From: Glutamicibacter creatinolyticus
Lineage (GTDB): Bacteria > Actinomycetota > Actinomycetes > Actinomycetales > Micrococcaceae
Reading direction: 5' to 3'
Length of the DNA: 64,000 bases
Assembly (NCBI RefSeq): GCF_006094275.1
Contig: NZ_CP034412.1
Location: forward strand, 744,001 to 808,000
Position numbers and translations under genes: made by a program. The notes below the pieces were generated by a model. That model had not been told where the DNA came from. It saw only the letters and a program-made list of their open reading frames with translations, and searched no databases. Shown here piece by piece: positions 1 to 8,182 of this stretch. Position 1 is the stretch's first letter; every line of letters begins with the position of its first letter.

Positions 1-1
1 C

Positions 2-706
2 GACCCGGATTACTGCGAAACCTACGGGCACGACCTGCTCACCGGCGGCACCGTCGGGCCGCAGGCCTACAAGGCGATGAACCCGGCAGGGCGGGCCATC
101 TTCAAGACCGCGCCGTACCATCCCACCCATGAAACCCCGGACACCGGCTACCCGTTCCGCTACACCACCGGGCGCACCGCCTACCACTTCCACACCCGCA
201 CCAAGACCGGGCGCAGCCCCCAGCTGAACGCCGCCGCCCCGCAGGCCTGGGTGGAGATCTCCGCGGTGGACGTCGCCACCGGGGGCCTGAACGAGGGCGA
301 CATCGTCAGCGTGGAATCCCGCCGCGGACATATCAGCGCGGCCCTGCGCATCAGCGATGTGCGCGAGGGAACCATCTTCGCGCCCTTCCACTACGGCTAC
401 TGGGATGAGGGCGGCACCCCGGCCACCGCACACCGGGCCGCGAACGAGCTGACCCTGACCGAATGGGACCCGGTCTCCAAGCAGCCGGTACTGAAAAACT
501 CGGCCGTGCGCCTGCGCAAGGTGGCCGACGCAGAGGGCCCCGCCCCGGCCCCCACCACGACCGCCTCCCACCCAGCCACCCACCCCCACCACGCCGCGCG
601 CTCCCGCCGGGTGGTGCCCACCACCGGTGGGCCGGCCGCGCTGGCCAGTGAAGAATTCCCTCCGGCAGCACCGTCGGATGACCCTGCGAGCAAGGAGCAG
701 CCATGA
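2..706 (+). CDS. Molybdopterin oxidoreductase, C-terminal part (5' truncated by window edge)
   Basis: The reading frame is open from base 2 to the TGA at 704-706, so only the last ~234 residues are present. The visible part resembles the C-terminal molybdopterin-dinucleotide-binding (MoCo_BD) domain of nitrate reductase/formate dehydrogenase-type enzymes: a TTGRTAYHFHTRTKTGRSP stretch followed by a beta-rich domain with LNEGDIVSVESRRG and a terminal ANELTLTEWDP segment. The last ~55 residues (Pro/Thr/Ala/His-rich) look like a disordered tail. The stop overlaps the next start (ATGA), implying translational coupling. The substrate cannot be decided without the N-terminal Fe-S and active-site region; an assimilatory nitrate reductase or formate-dehydrogenase-like enzyme are both possible. 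Confidence 0.85.
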   Translation, partial: DPDYCETYGHDLLTGGTVGPQAYKAMNPAGRAIFKTAPYHPTHETPDTGYPFRYTTGRTAYHFHTRTKTGRSPQLNAAAPQAWVEISAVDVATGGLNEGDIVSVESRRGHISAALRISDVREGTIFAPFHYGYWDEGGTPATAHRAANELTLTEWDPVSKQPVLKNSAVRLRKVADAEGPAPAPTTTASHPATHPHHAARSRRVVPTTGGPAALASEEFPPAAPSDDPASKEQP

Positions 707-1164
707 ACCTGTCCACCTACCTGAGCCTGCTGGAAAAATCCGAAAGCACCCTGGCCGAGTCCTTCCGCCAGGTCGCCGAAGGGCACGGCCACGAACCGGA
801 TGTGCACTTCATCTGCCAGACCCTGGCCAAGCAATGCGATGAGCACCAGCGCGCCCTGCAGACGATCGTGCGGCGCTACGGGCAGGGCGACGTCGACGAC
901 GAACCCGAACGCCTGCACGCCGACGGGCTGAGCGAAACCCGCAAGGGGCCGCTGGGGCTGCTGCGCGATCTGCAGGACCTCTACCTGCTGGCCTCCCTGG
1001 TTGACATCACCTGGACCATGGTGAAGCAGGCCGGTCAGGGGCTGCGCGATGAGGAACTGCTCGACGTGGTACGCGCCTGCGAGGAAGAAACCGAAAAACA
1101 GCTGAAGTGGCTGAGCACCCGGATGAAGCAGGCCGCCCCGCAGGCGCTGCTGATCGCCGAGTAA
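703..1164 (+). CDS. Small all-helical protein coupled to a molybdopterin oxidoreductase
   Basis: 153 residues, starting inside the stop codon of the upstream oxidoreductase. The sequence is strongly helical with conserved-looking acidic, His and Cys residues (H43, C38, C46 region; EEETEK near residues 127-132), suggesting a four-helix bundle of ferritin-like or hemerythrin-like appearance, but no canonical metal motif is clear enough to name a family. The tight ATGA overlap points to a partner or maturation role for the oxidoreductase; that is inference from position only. It has no signal peptide and no membrane segment, so it is probably cytoplasmic. Confidence 0.75.
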   Translation: MNLSTYLSLLEKSESTLAESFRQVAEGHGHEPDVHFICQTLAKQCDEHQRALQTIVRRYGQGDVDDEPERLHADGLSETRKGPLGLLRDLQDLYLLASLVDITWTMVKQAGQGLRDEELLDVVRACEEETEKQLKWLSTRMKQAAPQALLIAE

Positions 1165-1191
1165 CGCCGCGCGGCCGAGAGAAGGGGACCC

Positions 1192-1728
1192 ATGCCCAAG
1201 CAAGCGATGCACGCCCGACTGGCCGAGTCCAAAGGCCGGCTGGGCAGCAGCCTCTACGCGGCCATCCTCTGCCTGCTGGTGCTGGCCGCCAGCGGCGGGA
1301 TCGGCCTGGCCCTGAAATCACCCTGGCTCTTTCCCAGCCTGGGCCCCACGGTGATGCTGTTCTTCGAATCCCCGCAACTGAAATCCGCGCGCCCCGCCAA
1401 CGCGCTGATCGGGCACCTGGTGGGCCTGGCCGCCGGGGCGGCCTGCCTTTACGGCTTCGGCCTGCAACATCAGGCCGCTACCCCGGTCGGGGGAGTGAGC
1501 CTCACCCATGTGGCTGCCGGGGCGCTATCGGTCGCACTGACCACGCTGGTGCTGACCTGGACGAACAAACCACACCCGCCAGCCGGGGCCACCACATTGA
1601 TCATCAGCCTGGGGATTTTGAGCACCCCGGCCGAACTGCTGTCCATGCTCGGGGCGATCATCTTCATTACCGTCCTTGGCTGGGGCCTGAATCTGCTGCT
1701 GGGCACCAAGCCTGCGACCGGCAAGTAG
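1192..1728 (+). CDS. HPP family integral membrane protein
   Basis: 178 residues, with about four hydrophobic segments (roughly residues 20-42, 70-92, 103-124, 130-172). It carries the family signature NKPHPPAGATTLI with the HPP triplet at residues 128-130, and the PSLGPTVMLFF stretch typical of the family. HPP proteins are poorly characterised; some members have been linked to nitrite transport in chloroplasts and cyanobacteria. Its place behind a molybdopterin oxidoreductase is compatible with nitrogen-oxide metabolism but does not prove it. A good ribosome-binding site (AAGGGGACCC) precedes the ATG, 27 bases after the upstream stop. Confidence 0.85.
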   Translation: MPKQAMHARLAESKGRLGSSLYAAILCLLVLAASGGIGLALKSPWLFPSLGPTVMLFFESPQLKSARPANALIGHLVGLAAGAACLYGFGLQHQAATPVGGVSLTHVAAGALSVALTTLVLTWTNKPHPPAGATTLIISLGILSTPAELLSMLGAIIFITVLGWGLNLLLGTKPATGK

Positions 1729-1742
1729 CCGGGGTACCCCAG

Positions 1743-2171
1743 CTACCTCTCGGCTTGGTGGGCCCGAGGTGGGGAAGCGGTTTTTATCCAGGCCGCCAGC
1801 CAGCAGGCCTGCACGGCGGCGTCAAGCAGGTAGATCCGGCTGATGCGCCCGCTGCCGCCGTAGCGAAGATCAACGCCGCCGAAGGACAGGGCAGCGCCAA
1901 TGCCAATCCTGCGCGCCGTGGTCAAGCCTTCGCTCGTGGCGCGCGTGCGCAGCTGCTGGTAGGCCAGCGTAACCGCGAGCCCGCTGACGCACCTGACCAA
2001 CCAGTCATCGACCTTGGGGCCCAGCACCGCTTCAAAACTCCGGTAGTGCAGCAGCGGCCACACCCCGGTCACCAGCAAGTGCAGGCCCTGGGCCCTGGCT
2101 AGGGCCCTGCCCGTCCGCGCTGCCGGGCCCGGTGGGGCCGACACCTCGAACCCGGTCTCGTTGCACACCAT
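1743..2171 (-). CDS. Small hydrophobic membrane protein of unknown function
   Basis: 143 residues. I chose the ATG at 2171 because GGGAG lies about 8 bases upstream; the frame stays open further upstream but that extension is Cys/Arg-rich and unconvincing. The protein has about three to four hydrophobic helices and a motif LHYRSFEAVLGPKVDDWLV near its N-terminus, seen (from memory) in conserved hypothetical membrane proteins of actinobacteria and proteobacteria. No function is known. It converges on the HPP gene with only 14 bases between the two stops. Confidence 0.7.
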   Translation of the reverse strand: MVCNETGFEVSAPPGPAARTGRALARAQGLHLLVTGVWPLLHYRSFEAVLGPKVDDWLVRCVSGLAVTLAYQQLRTRATSEGLTTARRIGIGAALSFGGVDLRYGGSGRISRIYLLDAAVQACWLAAWIKTASPPRAHQAER

Positions 2172-2314
2172 TCTCTGCTCCCATGTCTCACGCCGTGCCA
2201 AAGACCGACACCGTCGAAAGTTCCCTGAGCATAGGCACCCTTCCTTCCGCAGGCAACACCGAACCGGTGATTCCCAGCAGACCGGCACCCGCGGGGTGCG
2301 ACTGAAACGTTCTT

Positions 2315-2320
2315 TAGTAT
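2315..2320 (+). promoter_or_regulatory. Candidate -10 box for the lipase gene
   Basis: TAGTAT lies 9 bases before the ATG at 2330; the short leader would still contain the GAAGGA ribosome-binding site. No good -35 was found. Confidence 0.35.
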
Positions 2321-2329
2321 CGTGAAGGA

Positions 2330-3151
2330 ATGGCTCGATTACTGGACCGGCTGCACGGCGCACTGACCCGGCACGTACCGCTCCAGCTCCCTGCCTGCCT
2401 GCATCGGATCCGTGAGCGGGGCGTGGGGCAACTGCGCCGGGGCCAGGGTTGGCTGCTGGACTACCTGTACGCCGGTTACTGGCAGGCCCGCGCTTTCCTG
2501 CGCCCGGTGGCCGAGCAGGAGCTGCTCAGTTACTCCGATGCCCAGGCCGCGCCCGTGCTGCTGATCCCGGGCATCTGGGAGACCTGGCAATTCCTGCTCC
2601 CGGTCGCCCGGCACCTGCACCAGGCCGGCCATCCGGTGCATGCGGTCAGCGGGATCGGGTACAACCGGGGCACCGTGCCGCAAATGTCCCGCCTGGTTTC
2701 GGACTACCTGGCCGAACATGACCTGAACGGGGTAGTCATCGTGGCGCACAGCAAGGGCGGGCTGATCGGCAAACATGCCATGAGCGCCTCCCCGCACCCC
2801 GAGCGGATTGCCAAGATGGTGGCGATCAGCACCCCGTTCTCCGGCTCGGTGTACGCCCGCTTCGCACCGATCCGTTCCCTGCGCGCCTTTTCGCCGCGCA
2901 ACGCCGGACTGCTGCAGCTGGCAGCGAACCTGGCGGTGAATTCGCGGATCACCTCCATCTACAGCTCCTTCGATCCGCACATTCCCGGCGGCAGCCAGCT
3001 TCAGGGGGCCCAGAACATCAAGTTGGAGACCATGGGGCATTTCCGGCTGCTCAACGACCCGCGCCTGCTGGAAGCCGTGCGTGAACAGGTGGCCGCCCCG
3101 GTGCCCGAGGAAACCTACCTGGGGGTGGAACGGCCCGAGCAGCCGGAATAG
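2330..3151 (+). CDS. Alpha/beta hydrolase, lipase/esterase type
   Basis: 273 residues with the alpha/beta-hydrolase core: VLLIPGIWETWQFLLPVA (oxyanion region, ~76-93), then VVIVAHSKGG with the nucleophile Ser141 in an A-H-S-x-G elbow, and a late ETMGHFRLL with the probable catalytic His (~237). This layout matches secreted and cytoplasmic triacylglycerol lipase/acetyltransferase-like hydrolases (PGAP1/LipA-like). There is no clear signal peptide, so it is probably intracellular or membrane-associated. GAAGGA precedes the ATG. The natural substrate is not predictable. Confidence 0.82.
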   Translation: MARLLDRLHGALTRHVPLQLPACLHRIRERGVGQLRRGQGWLLDYLYAGYWQARAFLRPVAEQELLSYSDAQAAPVLLIPGIWETWQFLLPVARHLHQAGHPVHAVSGIGYNRGTVPQMSRLVSDYLAEHDLNGVVIVAHSKGGLIGKHAMSASPHPERIAKMVAISTPFSGSVYARFAPIRSLRAFSPRNAGLLQLAANLAVNSRITSIYSSFDPHIPGGSQLQGAQNIKLETMGHFRLLNDPRLLEAVREQVAAPVPEETYLGVERPEQPE

Positions 3152-3162
3152 GCCCAACACAC

Positions 3163-3196
3163 AATGCCCCGAACGGATCTCGCCGTTCGGGGCATT
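3163..3196. terminator. Bidirectional hairpin terminator between lipase and maf
   Basis: Perfect 14-bp stem (3163-3176 paired with 3183-3196) around a 6-base loop, with A/T at its base on both strands, placed between two convergent genes. Confidence 0.85.
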
Positions 3197-3223
3197 TCAT
3201 GCTTGAGGGTTCTCAGCGGCCGG

Positions 3224-3874
3224 CTAGGCCCAGAGTTCGGTGATCGCCACGCCATGTTCGGCCAGCAGCCGGCGCAGCATGCTCACATCAAGGCCAACCA
3301 CGCTTTGATAGTTGCCCTCGATGGATTCGATGAACGCGGAGGCCAGCCCGTCGATGGTGAACGCACCGGCGCACGGCAACGGTTCGCCGCTGGCCACATA
3401 CGCCTCGATCTCCGCGTCGCCGACCTGGGCGAAGTGCACCACGGTTGCCGAGCCCAGCCCCACGGACCGGCCCCCGCCGGCGGCAATGAGCCAGTGTCCC
3501 GAATGCAGCACCCCGGCGGAGCCGCGCAACTGCTGCCAGCGCTGGCGGGCCACGTCCGCGGTGTGCGGTTTGCCGTAGGCGACCCCGTCGATCTCGAACA
3601 CCGAATCACAGCCCAGCACCAAGGTGCCCGCTGGGGCCTGGGCCGCAACGGCCTCGGCCTTGGCCTTGGCCAGCAGCAGCGCGGTGGCGGCCGCGTCCTG
3701 CGGACCGTGCTGCGCCTCGGCGGCGGCCAGCACGGCGTCCTCGTCCACGGAGGACACCTGGGTGTCAAAGCGGATGCCCGCATCGGTGAGCACCCGGCGC
3801 CGGCCGGGGGAGGCCGAGGCCAGCAGCAGGCGCGGGGCCTGCGCGGGGTCCTGGTTCAGGATCTGTTCGCTCAT
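3224..3874 (-). CDS. maf: Maf-family nucleoside triphosphate pyrophosphatase
   Basis: 216 residues beginning near LLLASASPGRRRVL, the Maf signature (SASPRRxxLL-like, here with Gly-Arg-Arg), followed by the VSSVDED acidic segment and a central LVLGCDSVFEIDG motif with the presumed catalytic Asp. Maf proteins hydrolyse non-canonical or canonical NTPs to NMPs in the cytoplasm as house-cleaning enzymes. The start codon overlaps the last four bases of the MMPL transporter gene upstream, so it is the last gene of a TetR-MMPL-maf transcript. The first residues before the motif (SEQILNQDPAQAP) are atypical. Confidence 0.9.
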   Translation of the reverse strand: MSEQILNQDPAQAPRLLLASASPGRRRVLTDAGIRFDTQVSSVDEDAVLAAAEAQHGPQDAAATALLLAKAKAEAVAAQAPAGTLVLGCDSVFEIDGVAYGKPHTADVARQRWQQLRGSAGVLHSGHWLIAAGGGRSVGLGSATVVHFAQVGDAEIEAYVASGEPLPCAGAFTIDGLASAFIESIEGNYQSVVGLDVSMLRRLLAEHGVAITELWA

Positions 3875-6800
3875 GCGTTCACGCTTTCGGTGTGGCTTGC
3901 CCGGTCGTGGTGGTGTTCGTCGCGTTCCTCCAGCAGGGCGGTGAGCCCCTCGCCCTCGACGTCCACGTTCGGCAGGATCCTATCCAGCCACTTGGGAAGG
4001 TACCACGCCTTGTCGCCCAGCAGGTGCATCACGGCCGGGATCAGGGTCATGCGCACCACGAACGCGTCGAACAGCACGCCGAAGGCCAGCGCGAAGCCCA
4101 GCGGGCGAATCATCGCCAGGTGGGAGAAGATGAACCCGGCGAACACCGAGATCATGATCAGCGCCGCGGCGGTGACCACCGGGGCGGTCATGGAGAAGCC
4201 CGAACGCACCGCGTCACGGGCCGATTCACCGTGCACGAACCGTTCACGCATCGCCGAGACCAGGAACACCTGGTAGTCCATGGCCAGGCCGAACAGGATG
4301 CCGGTGAGCAGGATCGGCAGGAAGCTGAGCAGCGGTCCCGGGACGTTGACCCCGAATACGCCCGAGAGCCAGCCGAACTGGTAGACCGCGGTGCTGGCGC
4401 CGAACGCGGCGGCCAGCGAGAGCAGGAAGCCGCCGGTGGCCAGCAGCGGCACCACCAGGGAACGGAAGACCAGCAGCAGCAGGATCAGCGACAGGCCCAC
4501 CACGATGCTCAGGTACGGGGCCAGCGCGTTGGTGACCACCTCGGAAACGTCGATCTGCGCGGCCACCTGACCGGTCACGGCCATGTCGGTGATGCCGGTG
4601 GCGGACTGGATCCGCTCGGCGTCATCCCGCAGTTCGTGCACCAGGTTCTCGGTGGCTTCCGAGGCCGGCCCGTCGGCCGGAATCACCTGGATCGCCACCA
4701 GTGAGCGGTCATCGGTCATGGTGGCCGGGATCGCGGCGATCACCGCATCATGGGTGCGCAGCTGATCGGCCACATCCAGGGCCAGCGAATCGGCCTGGCG
4801 CTGGTTCAGGTCCCCGGGCAGGTCGGCCAGCACCAGCAGCGGCCCGTTGTACCCGGCGCCGAACTTGTCACTGGTCTGCTGGTAGGCCTGGAACGCCATC
4901 GAATCGGCGGCCTCGGCCGAGCCATCGGGCAGGGCGGTGCGCATCTGGGTGGCCGGCAGGGCGATGGTGCCCAGCACCGCAACCACCACCAGGCTCACCG
5001 GGATCGCGGCCTTGGTCAGCAGCTGTACCCAGCGCGCCGACTTCGGCTCGGAAACCACCCCGGCGGCGGCCCGTTCACGGGCCCGCTTCGAGACGATCTT
5101 GTCGCCCACCAGGGACAGCAGCGCCGGCAGCAGGGTGATTGCCAGCAGCACCGCCATCAGCACGGTGAACGCGGCCGACAGGCCCAGCACGCTCAGGAAA
5201 GGCAGGCCCGGCACGGTCAACGCGGCCAAGGCGATGATCACGGTCAGCCCGGCGAAGACCACCGCGTTGCCGCTGGTGCCCACCGCCCGGGCGATCGACT
5301 CACCGACCTGCATGCCGCCCAGCACCTGGGTGCGGTGCCGGTGGATGATGAACAGCGCGTAGTCGATTCCCACCGCCAGGCCCAGCATCAGCGCCAGGGC
5401 CGGGGTAATGGAGGCCATGTCCACCAATGAGGAGAACGCCAGGGTGGTGCCCACACCGGCGCCGACGCCCAGCAGCGCCAACAGCAGCGGCAGCCCGGCG
5501 GCGATCAGCGTACCTAGCATCACGATCAGCACGATCGCGGCCACCACCAGGCCCACCACCTCGGCGGCCCCGAACACCTCGGAGATGTCCTGCAGGATTT
5601 CCTTGGAGAACAGCACCTCCACGCCGGCGGCCTGCGGTCCGGTGGCGATCGCGGTGATCGCCTCACGGTCGGCCGGGGTCAGCGCATCGGTCTGCCCGCG
5701 GAAGGACACCTGGGCCACGGCGGTGGAACCGTCCTCGGAGATGAAGCGCATGTCCGAGGAGGCGCCCACCTGGCGGGCGGCGAAGTCCAGTTCGGCCCGT
5801 CCACGCTCCAGTTCACGCTCGGCCTGCGGCAGCTTCGCCTCGGCCTCCTCCAGCTCCCTGGTCTTCTGCTTGACGGTGGCTTCGCCGTCCTTCAGCTGCT
5901 TCTCGGCGGCGGCCAGTTCGGCCTTGCCCGCCTCGAACTTGGCCTTCTGCTTGTCGAACTCGGCCTGCCCCGCGTTCAGCTCCGCCCGCCCGGCATTGAT
6001 TTCCTGCCATCCGGCGGCCAGCTTGGCGCGGTTGGCATCCAGTTCCCTCTTGCCGGCGTCCAGCTGCTTCTTGGCCTGGGCCAGCTTGGGGCCAGCCGCC
6101 TCCAGCTCGCCGCGCTTGGATTCCAGCTGCTGGCGTCCGGCGTTCAGCTGCTGCTTGCCCGAATCCAACTGGGCGCGGGCCTGGTCAAGCTGCTTCAGCC
6201 CGGCCTGGGCCTGGGCGATCTGCTGCAGGGAAGCCTGGGATTTCTCTTGCCCGGATGCAGCTGCCGAGCGTTGTTTTTTCAGCTCTTCGATGCTCGCCTG
6301 GGTGGTGGCGATGCCTTCCTTCAGTTTGTCGAGTTCCTCGGTAGCACCGTTCTTCTCGGCTTCGGCCAGTTGGCTATTGAGTTTCTTCAACTTTGCCTCG
6401 GCTTGGCTTATCCCCGCATCAAGGGTCTTCAGCCCATCCTCGGCCTGCTGCAGCCCCTGCTGGGCCTGCTTCTTGCCGGCGGCAAGTTCCTTTTCCCGTT
6501 CGGCGCGGGACTTGCCGTCCAGGATCTTGTTCAGGTTCGCCCGGTACTGCTTTTCCCCGGCGGCCAATTCCTTGGCCGACGCATCGAGCTTCTGTTCCCC
6601 GGCGGCAAACTGCTTTTGCCCGGCCGCGTACTGTGCGTACCCGGACTGGTACTCGGCCATCCCGGCCTTCCACTGGCGTTCGCCGGCATCAAACTGGGCC
6701 TGCCCCTTGCGCAGTTCGGCTTCCCCCGAGCGCAGCTCTGCCCAGCCCTGGGCAAGCTTCGCCTCGGCGGCGTTGATCTGCGGTTCGCCCTGCTTGATTT

Positions 6801-7314
6801 CCTTCTGCCCGTCGAACAGCTGGGCCCAGCCCTCGGTCAGCTCCTCGCGCGCGTCCTCCAACTGCTGCTTGCCGTCGGCGATCTGCTGTTTGCCGTCCTC
6901 GAGCTCCTTCTGCCCGTCGTCCAGCTTCTTTTGCGCCTTGGCCAGTTCCGGCTCGGCCTCATCAAGCTGTTCCTGCAGCTCGAACGGGCGGGCCACGTTC
7001 ACAACCTCACGGTGGTGCTCCAGCTGATCCAGCGCCGACTCGATGGCCTGGGACTGCTGCTCGTTGAGCGGACGGTTGCTGGATTCGCGGAAGACAATCG
7101 CCCCGGAGCCGCCAGCCAGGTCCGGAAGTTCACGTTCCATCCGGTCCAGGGTGCGCTGGGTTTCGGTGCCCGGCAGGGAGAAGGTGTTGGACAGCTGGCC
7201 CATGAACAAGGTAGCGCTGGTGCCGATGGCGATGAAGACGGCCAACCAGATGGAGATCATCCGGAAACGGTGCCGGTGGGCCCAGGAGGCCAGGCGGTAA
7301 AGGAAGGAAGCCAT
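3871..7314 (-). CDS. MMPL-family RND-type membrane transporter with a ~400-residue heptad-repeat domain
   Basis: 1147 residues. The first membrane segment is at ~18-38. An extracytoplasmic region follows, in which residues ~112-512 consist almost entirely of x-x-x-Leu-x-x-Gly heptads (Leu131/Gly134, Leu138/Gly141, Ile145/Gly148 and so on, >50 repeats), as in the known xxxLxxG heptad-repeat model found in YhgE/Pip-like proteins. A first MMPL block (GLAVGIDYALFIIHRHR) and, after a second soluble loop, a second block (FGLAMDYQVFLVSAMRERFVHG) each carry about five to six helices. MMPL proteins export lipids, siderophores or drugs. It sits 5 bases behind the TetR gene and overlaps maf. It is most likely a TetR-controlled exporter or an envelope-spanning machine; the substrate is unknown. 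Confidence 0.92.
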   Translation of the reverse strand: MASFLYRLASWAHRHRFRMISIWLAVFIAIGTSATLFMGQLSNTFSLPGTETQRTLDRMERELPDLAGGSGAIVFRESSNRPLNEQQSQAIESALDQLEHHREVVNVARPFELQEQLDEAEPELAKAQKKLDDGQKELEDGKQQIADGKQQLEDAREELTEGWAQLFDGQKEIKQGEPQINAAEAKLAQGWAELRSGEAELRKGQAQFDAGERQWKAGMAEYQSGYAQYAAGQKQFAAGEQKLDASAKELAAGEKQYRANLNKILDGKSRAEREKELAAGKKQAQQGLQQAEDGLKTLDAGISQAEAKLKKLNSQLAEAEKNGATEELDKLKEGIATTQASIEELKKQRSAAASGQEKSQASLQQIAQAQAGLKQLDQARAQLDSGKQQLNAGRQQLESKRGELEAAGPKLAQAKKQLDAGKRELDANRAKLAAGWQEINAGRAELNAGQAEFDKQKAKFEAGKAELAAAEKQLKDGEATVKQKTRELEEAEAKLPQAERELERGRAELDFAARQVGASSDMRFISEDGSTAVAQVSFRGQTDALTPADREAITAIATGPQAAGVEVLFSKEILQDISEVFGAAEVVGLVVAAIVLIVMLGTLIAAGLPLLLALLGVGAGVGTTLAFSSLVDMASITPALALMLGLAVGIDYALFIIHRHRTQVLGGMQVGESIARAVGTSGNAVVFAGLTVIIALAALTVPGLPFLSVLGLSAAFTVLMAVLLAITLLPALLSLVGDKIVSKRARERAAAGVVSEPKSARWVQLLTKAAIPVSLVVVAVLGTIALPATQMRTALPDGSAEAADSMAFQAYQQTSDKFGAGYNGPLLVLADLPGDLNQRQADSLALDVADQLRTHDAVIAAIPATMTDDRSLVAIQVIPADGPASEATENLVHELRDDAERIQSATGITDMAVTGQVAAQIDVSEVVTNALAPYLSIVVGLSLILLLLVFRSLVVPLLATGGFLLSLAAAFGASTAVYQFGWLSGVFGVNVPGPLLSFLPILLTGILFGLAMDYQVFLVSAMRERFVHGESARDAVRSGFSMTAPVVTAAALIMISVFAGFIFSHLAMIRPLGFALAFGVLFDAFVVRMTLIPAVMHLLGDKAWYLPKWLDRILPNVDVEGEGLTALLEERDEHHHDRASHTESVNA
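4000..4060 (-). other. C-terminal membrane block of the MMPL transporter (sub-feature note)
   Basis: The last hydrophobic helix ends around here and is followed by a charged cytoplasmic tail rich in Asp/Glu/His. It is listed only to mark that the coding frame stays intact to the stop, despite the low-complexity repeat region further upstream. Confidence 0.5.
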
Positions 7315-7319
7315 GGGGG

Positions 7320-8000
7320 TTAAAGGTCCTTGTCCGTGGAATCGGAGGTGGTCAAAAGCGCCGGGAAGCCGTCACGCAGCTGCTCCAGGGCGTGGGTGAG
7401 CAGCGAATGCAGTTCCTGGATCTGCTGCGGGGAAATGTCCAGGGGGGCGTTGGCCTCTGGACCGGTGGTGATCGCCAGCTGGCGGGTCCATTCCTCGAAG
7501 GCGGCCTGCCCGGCCCCCAGCACGACGTGGGAGAAGATCCGCACCTCGAACGGGTCGGCCTCCGGGTACTTGCGCTCAATGGTGGTGATGATGTCCCGCG
7601 AGGAGTTCTGCCACTGGTTCGGCTGGCTACCGCCGGGCTGGTGCGAGCAGTCCTCGGCGTAGATCCCCAGGTAGGCCACCGGTTCCAGCAGCTGCGGAAC
7701 CCCGGCGCCCTGCAGGGCCCGGATGGCGGCGGTGATCAGCGGCAGTTCCTGGGTGGATTCGGCCAGGACCTCCACCACGCGGTCCAGCAGCCGCTGCAGC
7801 GGTTCGGCCAGCACGGCGTCCACGGTGGGGAAGTAGTTGAACAGGGTGCGCCGGGAGATGCCGGCGGCCTCGGCGATGGCGGTGGCGGTCATGGCCTCGC
7901 GGCCCTGGTTGCGCAGCAGCGTCAACGCGGCGTCTACAATGGCCTGCCGGGTTGCCTGCTTGTTCATTTCACGGCGGGTGCCGCTGGAGTCAGTTGTCAC
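7320..8000 (-). CDS. TetR-family transcriptional repressor
   Basis: 226 residues. The N-terminal helix-turn-helix (TATAIAEAAGISRRTLFNYF, ~39-58) is typical TetR, followed by an all-helical ligand-binding domain. The GTG start at 8000 is favoured because a -10-like TAGTGT ends exactly 7 bases upstream, giving a leaderless mRNA; the alternative ATG twelve codons in (7967) has no ribosome-binding site either. It is the first gene of a transcript with the MMPL transporter 5 bases downstream. Palindromic operators overlap its promoter, so it very likely represses itself and the transporter. The inducer is unknown. Confidence 0.92.
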   Translation of the reverse strand: MTTDSSGTRREMNKQATRQAIVDAALTLLRNQGREAMTATAIAEAAGISRRTLFNYFPTVDAVLAEPLQRLLDRVVEVLAESTQELPLITAAIRALQGAGVPQLLEPVAYLGIYAEDCSHQPGGSQPNQWQNSSRDIITTIERKYPEADPFEVRIFSHVVLGAGQAAFEEWTRQLAITTGPEANAPLDISPQQIQELHSLLTHALEQLRDGFPALLTTSDSTDKDL

Positions 8001-8007
8001 GAGTTTT

Positions 8008-8038
8008 ACACTACGTGCAATTTTGCACTCGGTGCAAA
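8008..8038 (-). promoter_or_regulatory. TetR operator/promoter with overlapping palindromes
   Basis: Perfect inverted repeat TTTGCAC-TCG-GTGCAAA at 8022-8038, plus a second one, GTGCAA-TT-TTGCAC, at 8015-8028 sharing the central half-site. On the minus strand a TTGCAC -35-like box, an 18-base spacer and TAGTGT (8013-8008) form a promoter whose start point would fall on the GTG codon. This arrangement fits autorepression by the adjacent TetR protein. Confidence 0.75.
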
Positions 8039-8102
8039 CCCTTTTTCGTGTGTTCGGTCACAGCCGGAACCCGCCTGGTGTTGCAGGGTCCGTCAACACG
8101 AA

Positions 8103-8137
8103 AGCGGGGCCGAATCCGTGATGGATTCGGCCCCGCT
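8103..8137. terminator. Hairpin terminator between dctA-type gene and tetR
   Basis: Perfect 15-bp GC-rich stem (8103-8117 with 8123-8137), 5-base loop; on the minus strand it is followed by TTTCG, serving the symporter gene upstream. Confidence 0.8.
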
Positions 8138-8182
8138 CTCTAATGGCTGGCCCGTAGCCGGACCGGCCCGGGATGAGCCCGG

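Noticed and set aside
1107-2102. 331-codon plus-strand frame running through the HPP gene and the convergent membrane-protein gene
   Set aside because: Out of frame with the clear HPP protein; Pro/Arg/Gly-rich.
5408-7027. Long Ser/Ala/Cys-rich open frame on the plus strand opposite the MMPL heptad domain
   Set aside because: It exists only because the Leu/Gly/Gln/Lys repeats avoid stop codons on the other strand; no ribosome-binding site and low-complexity composition.
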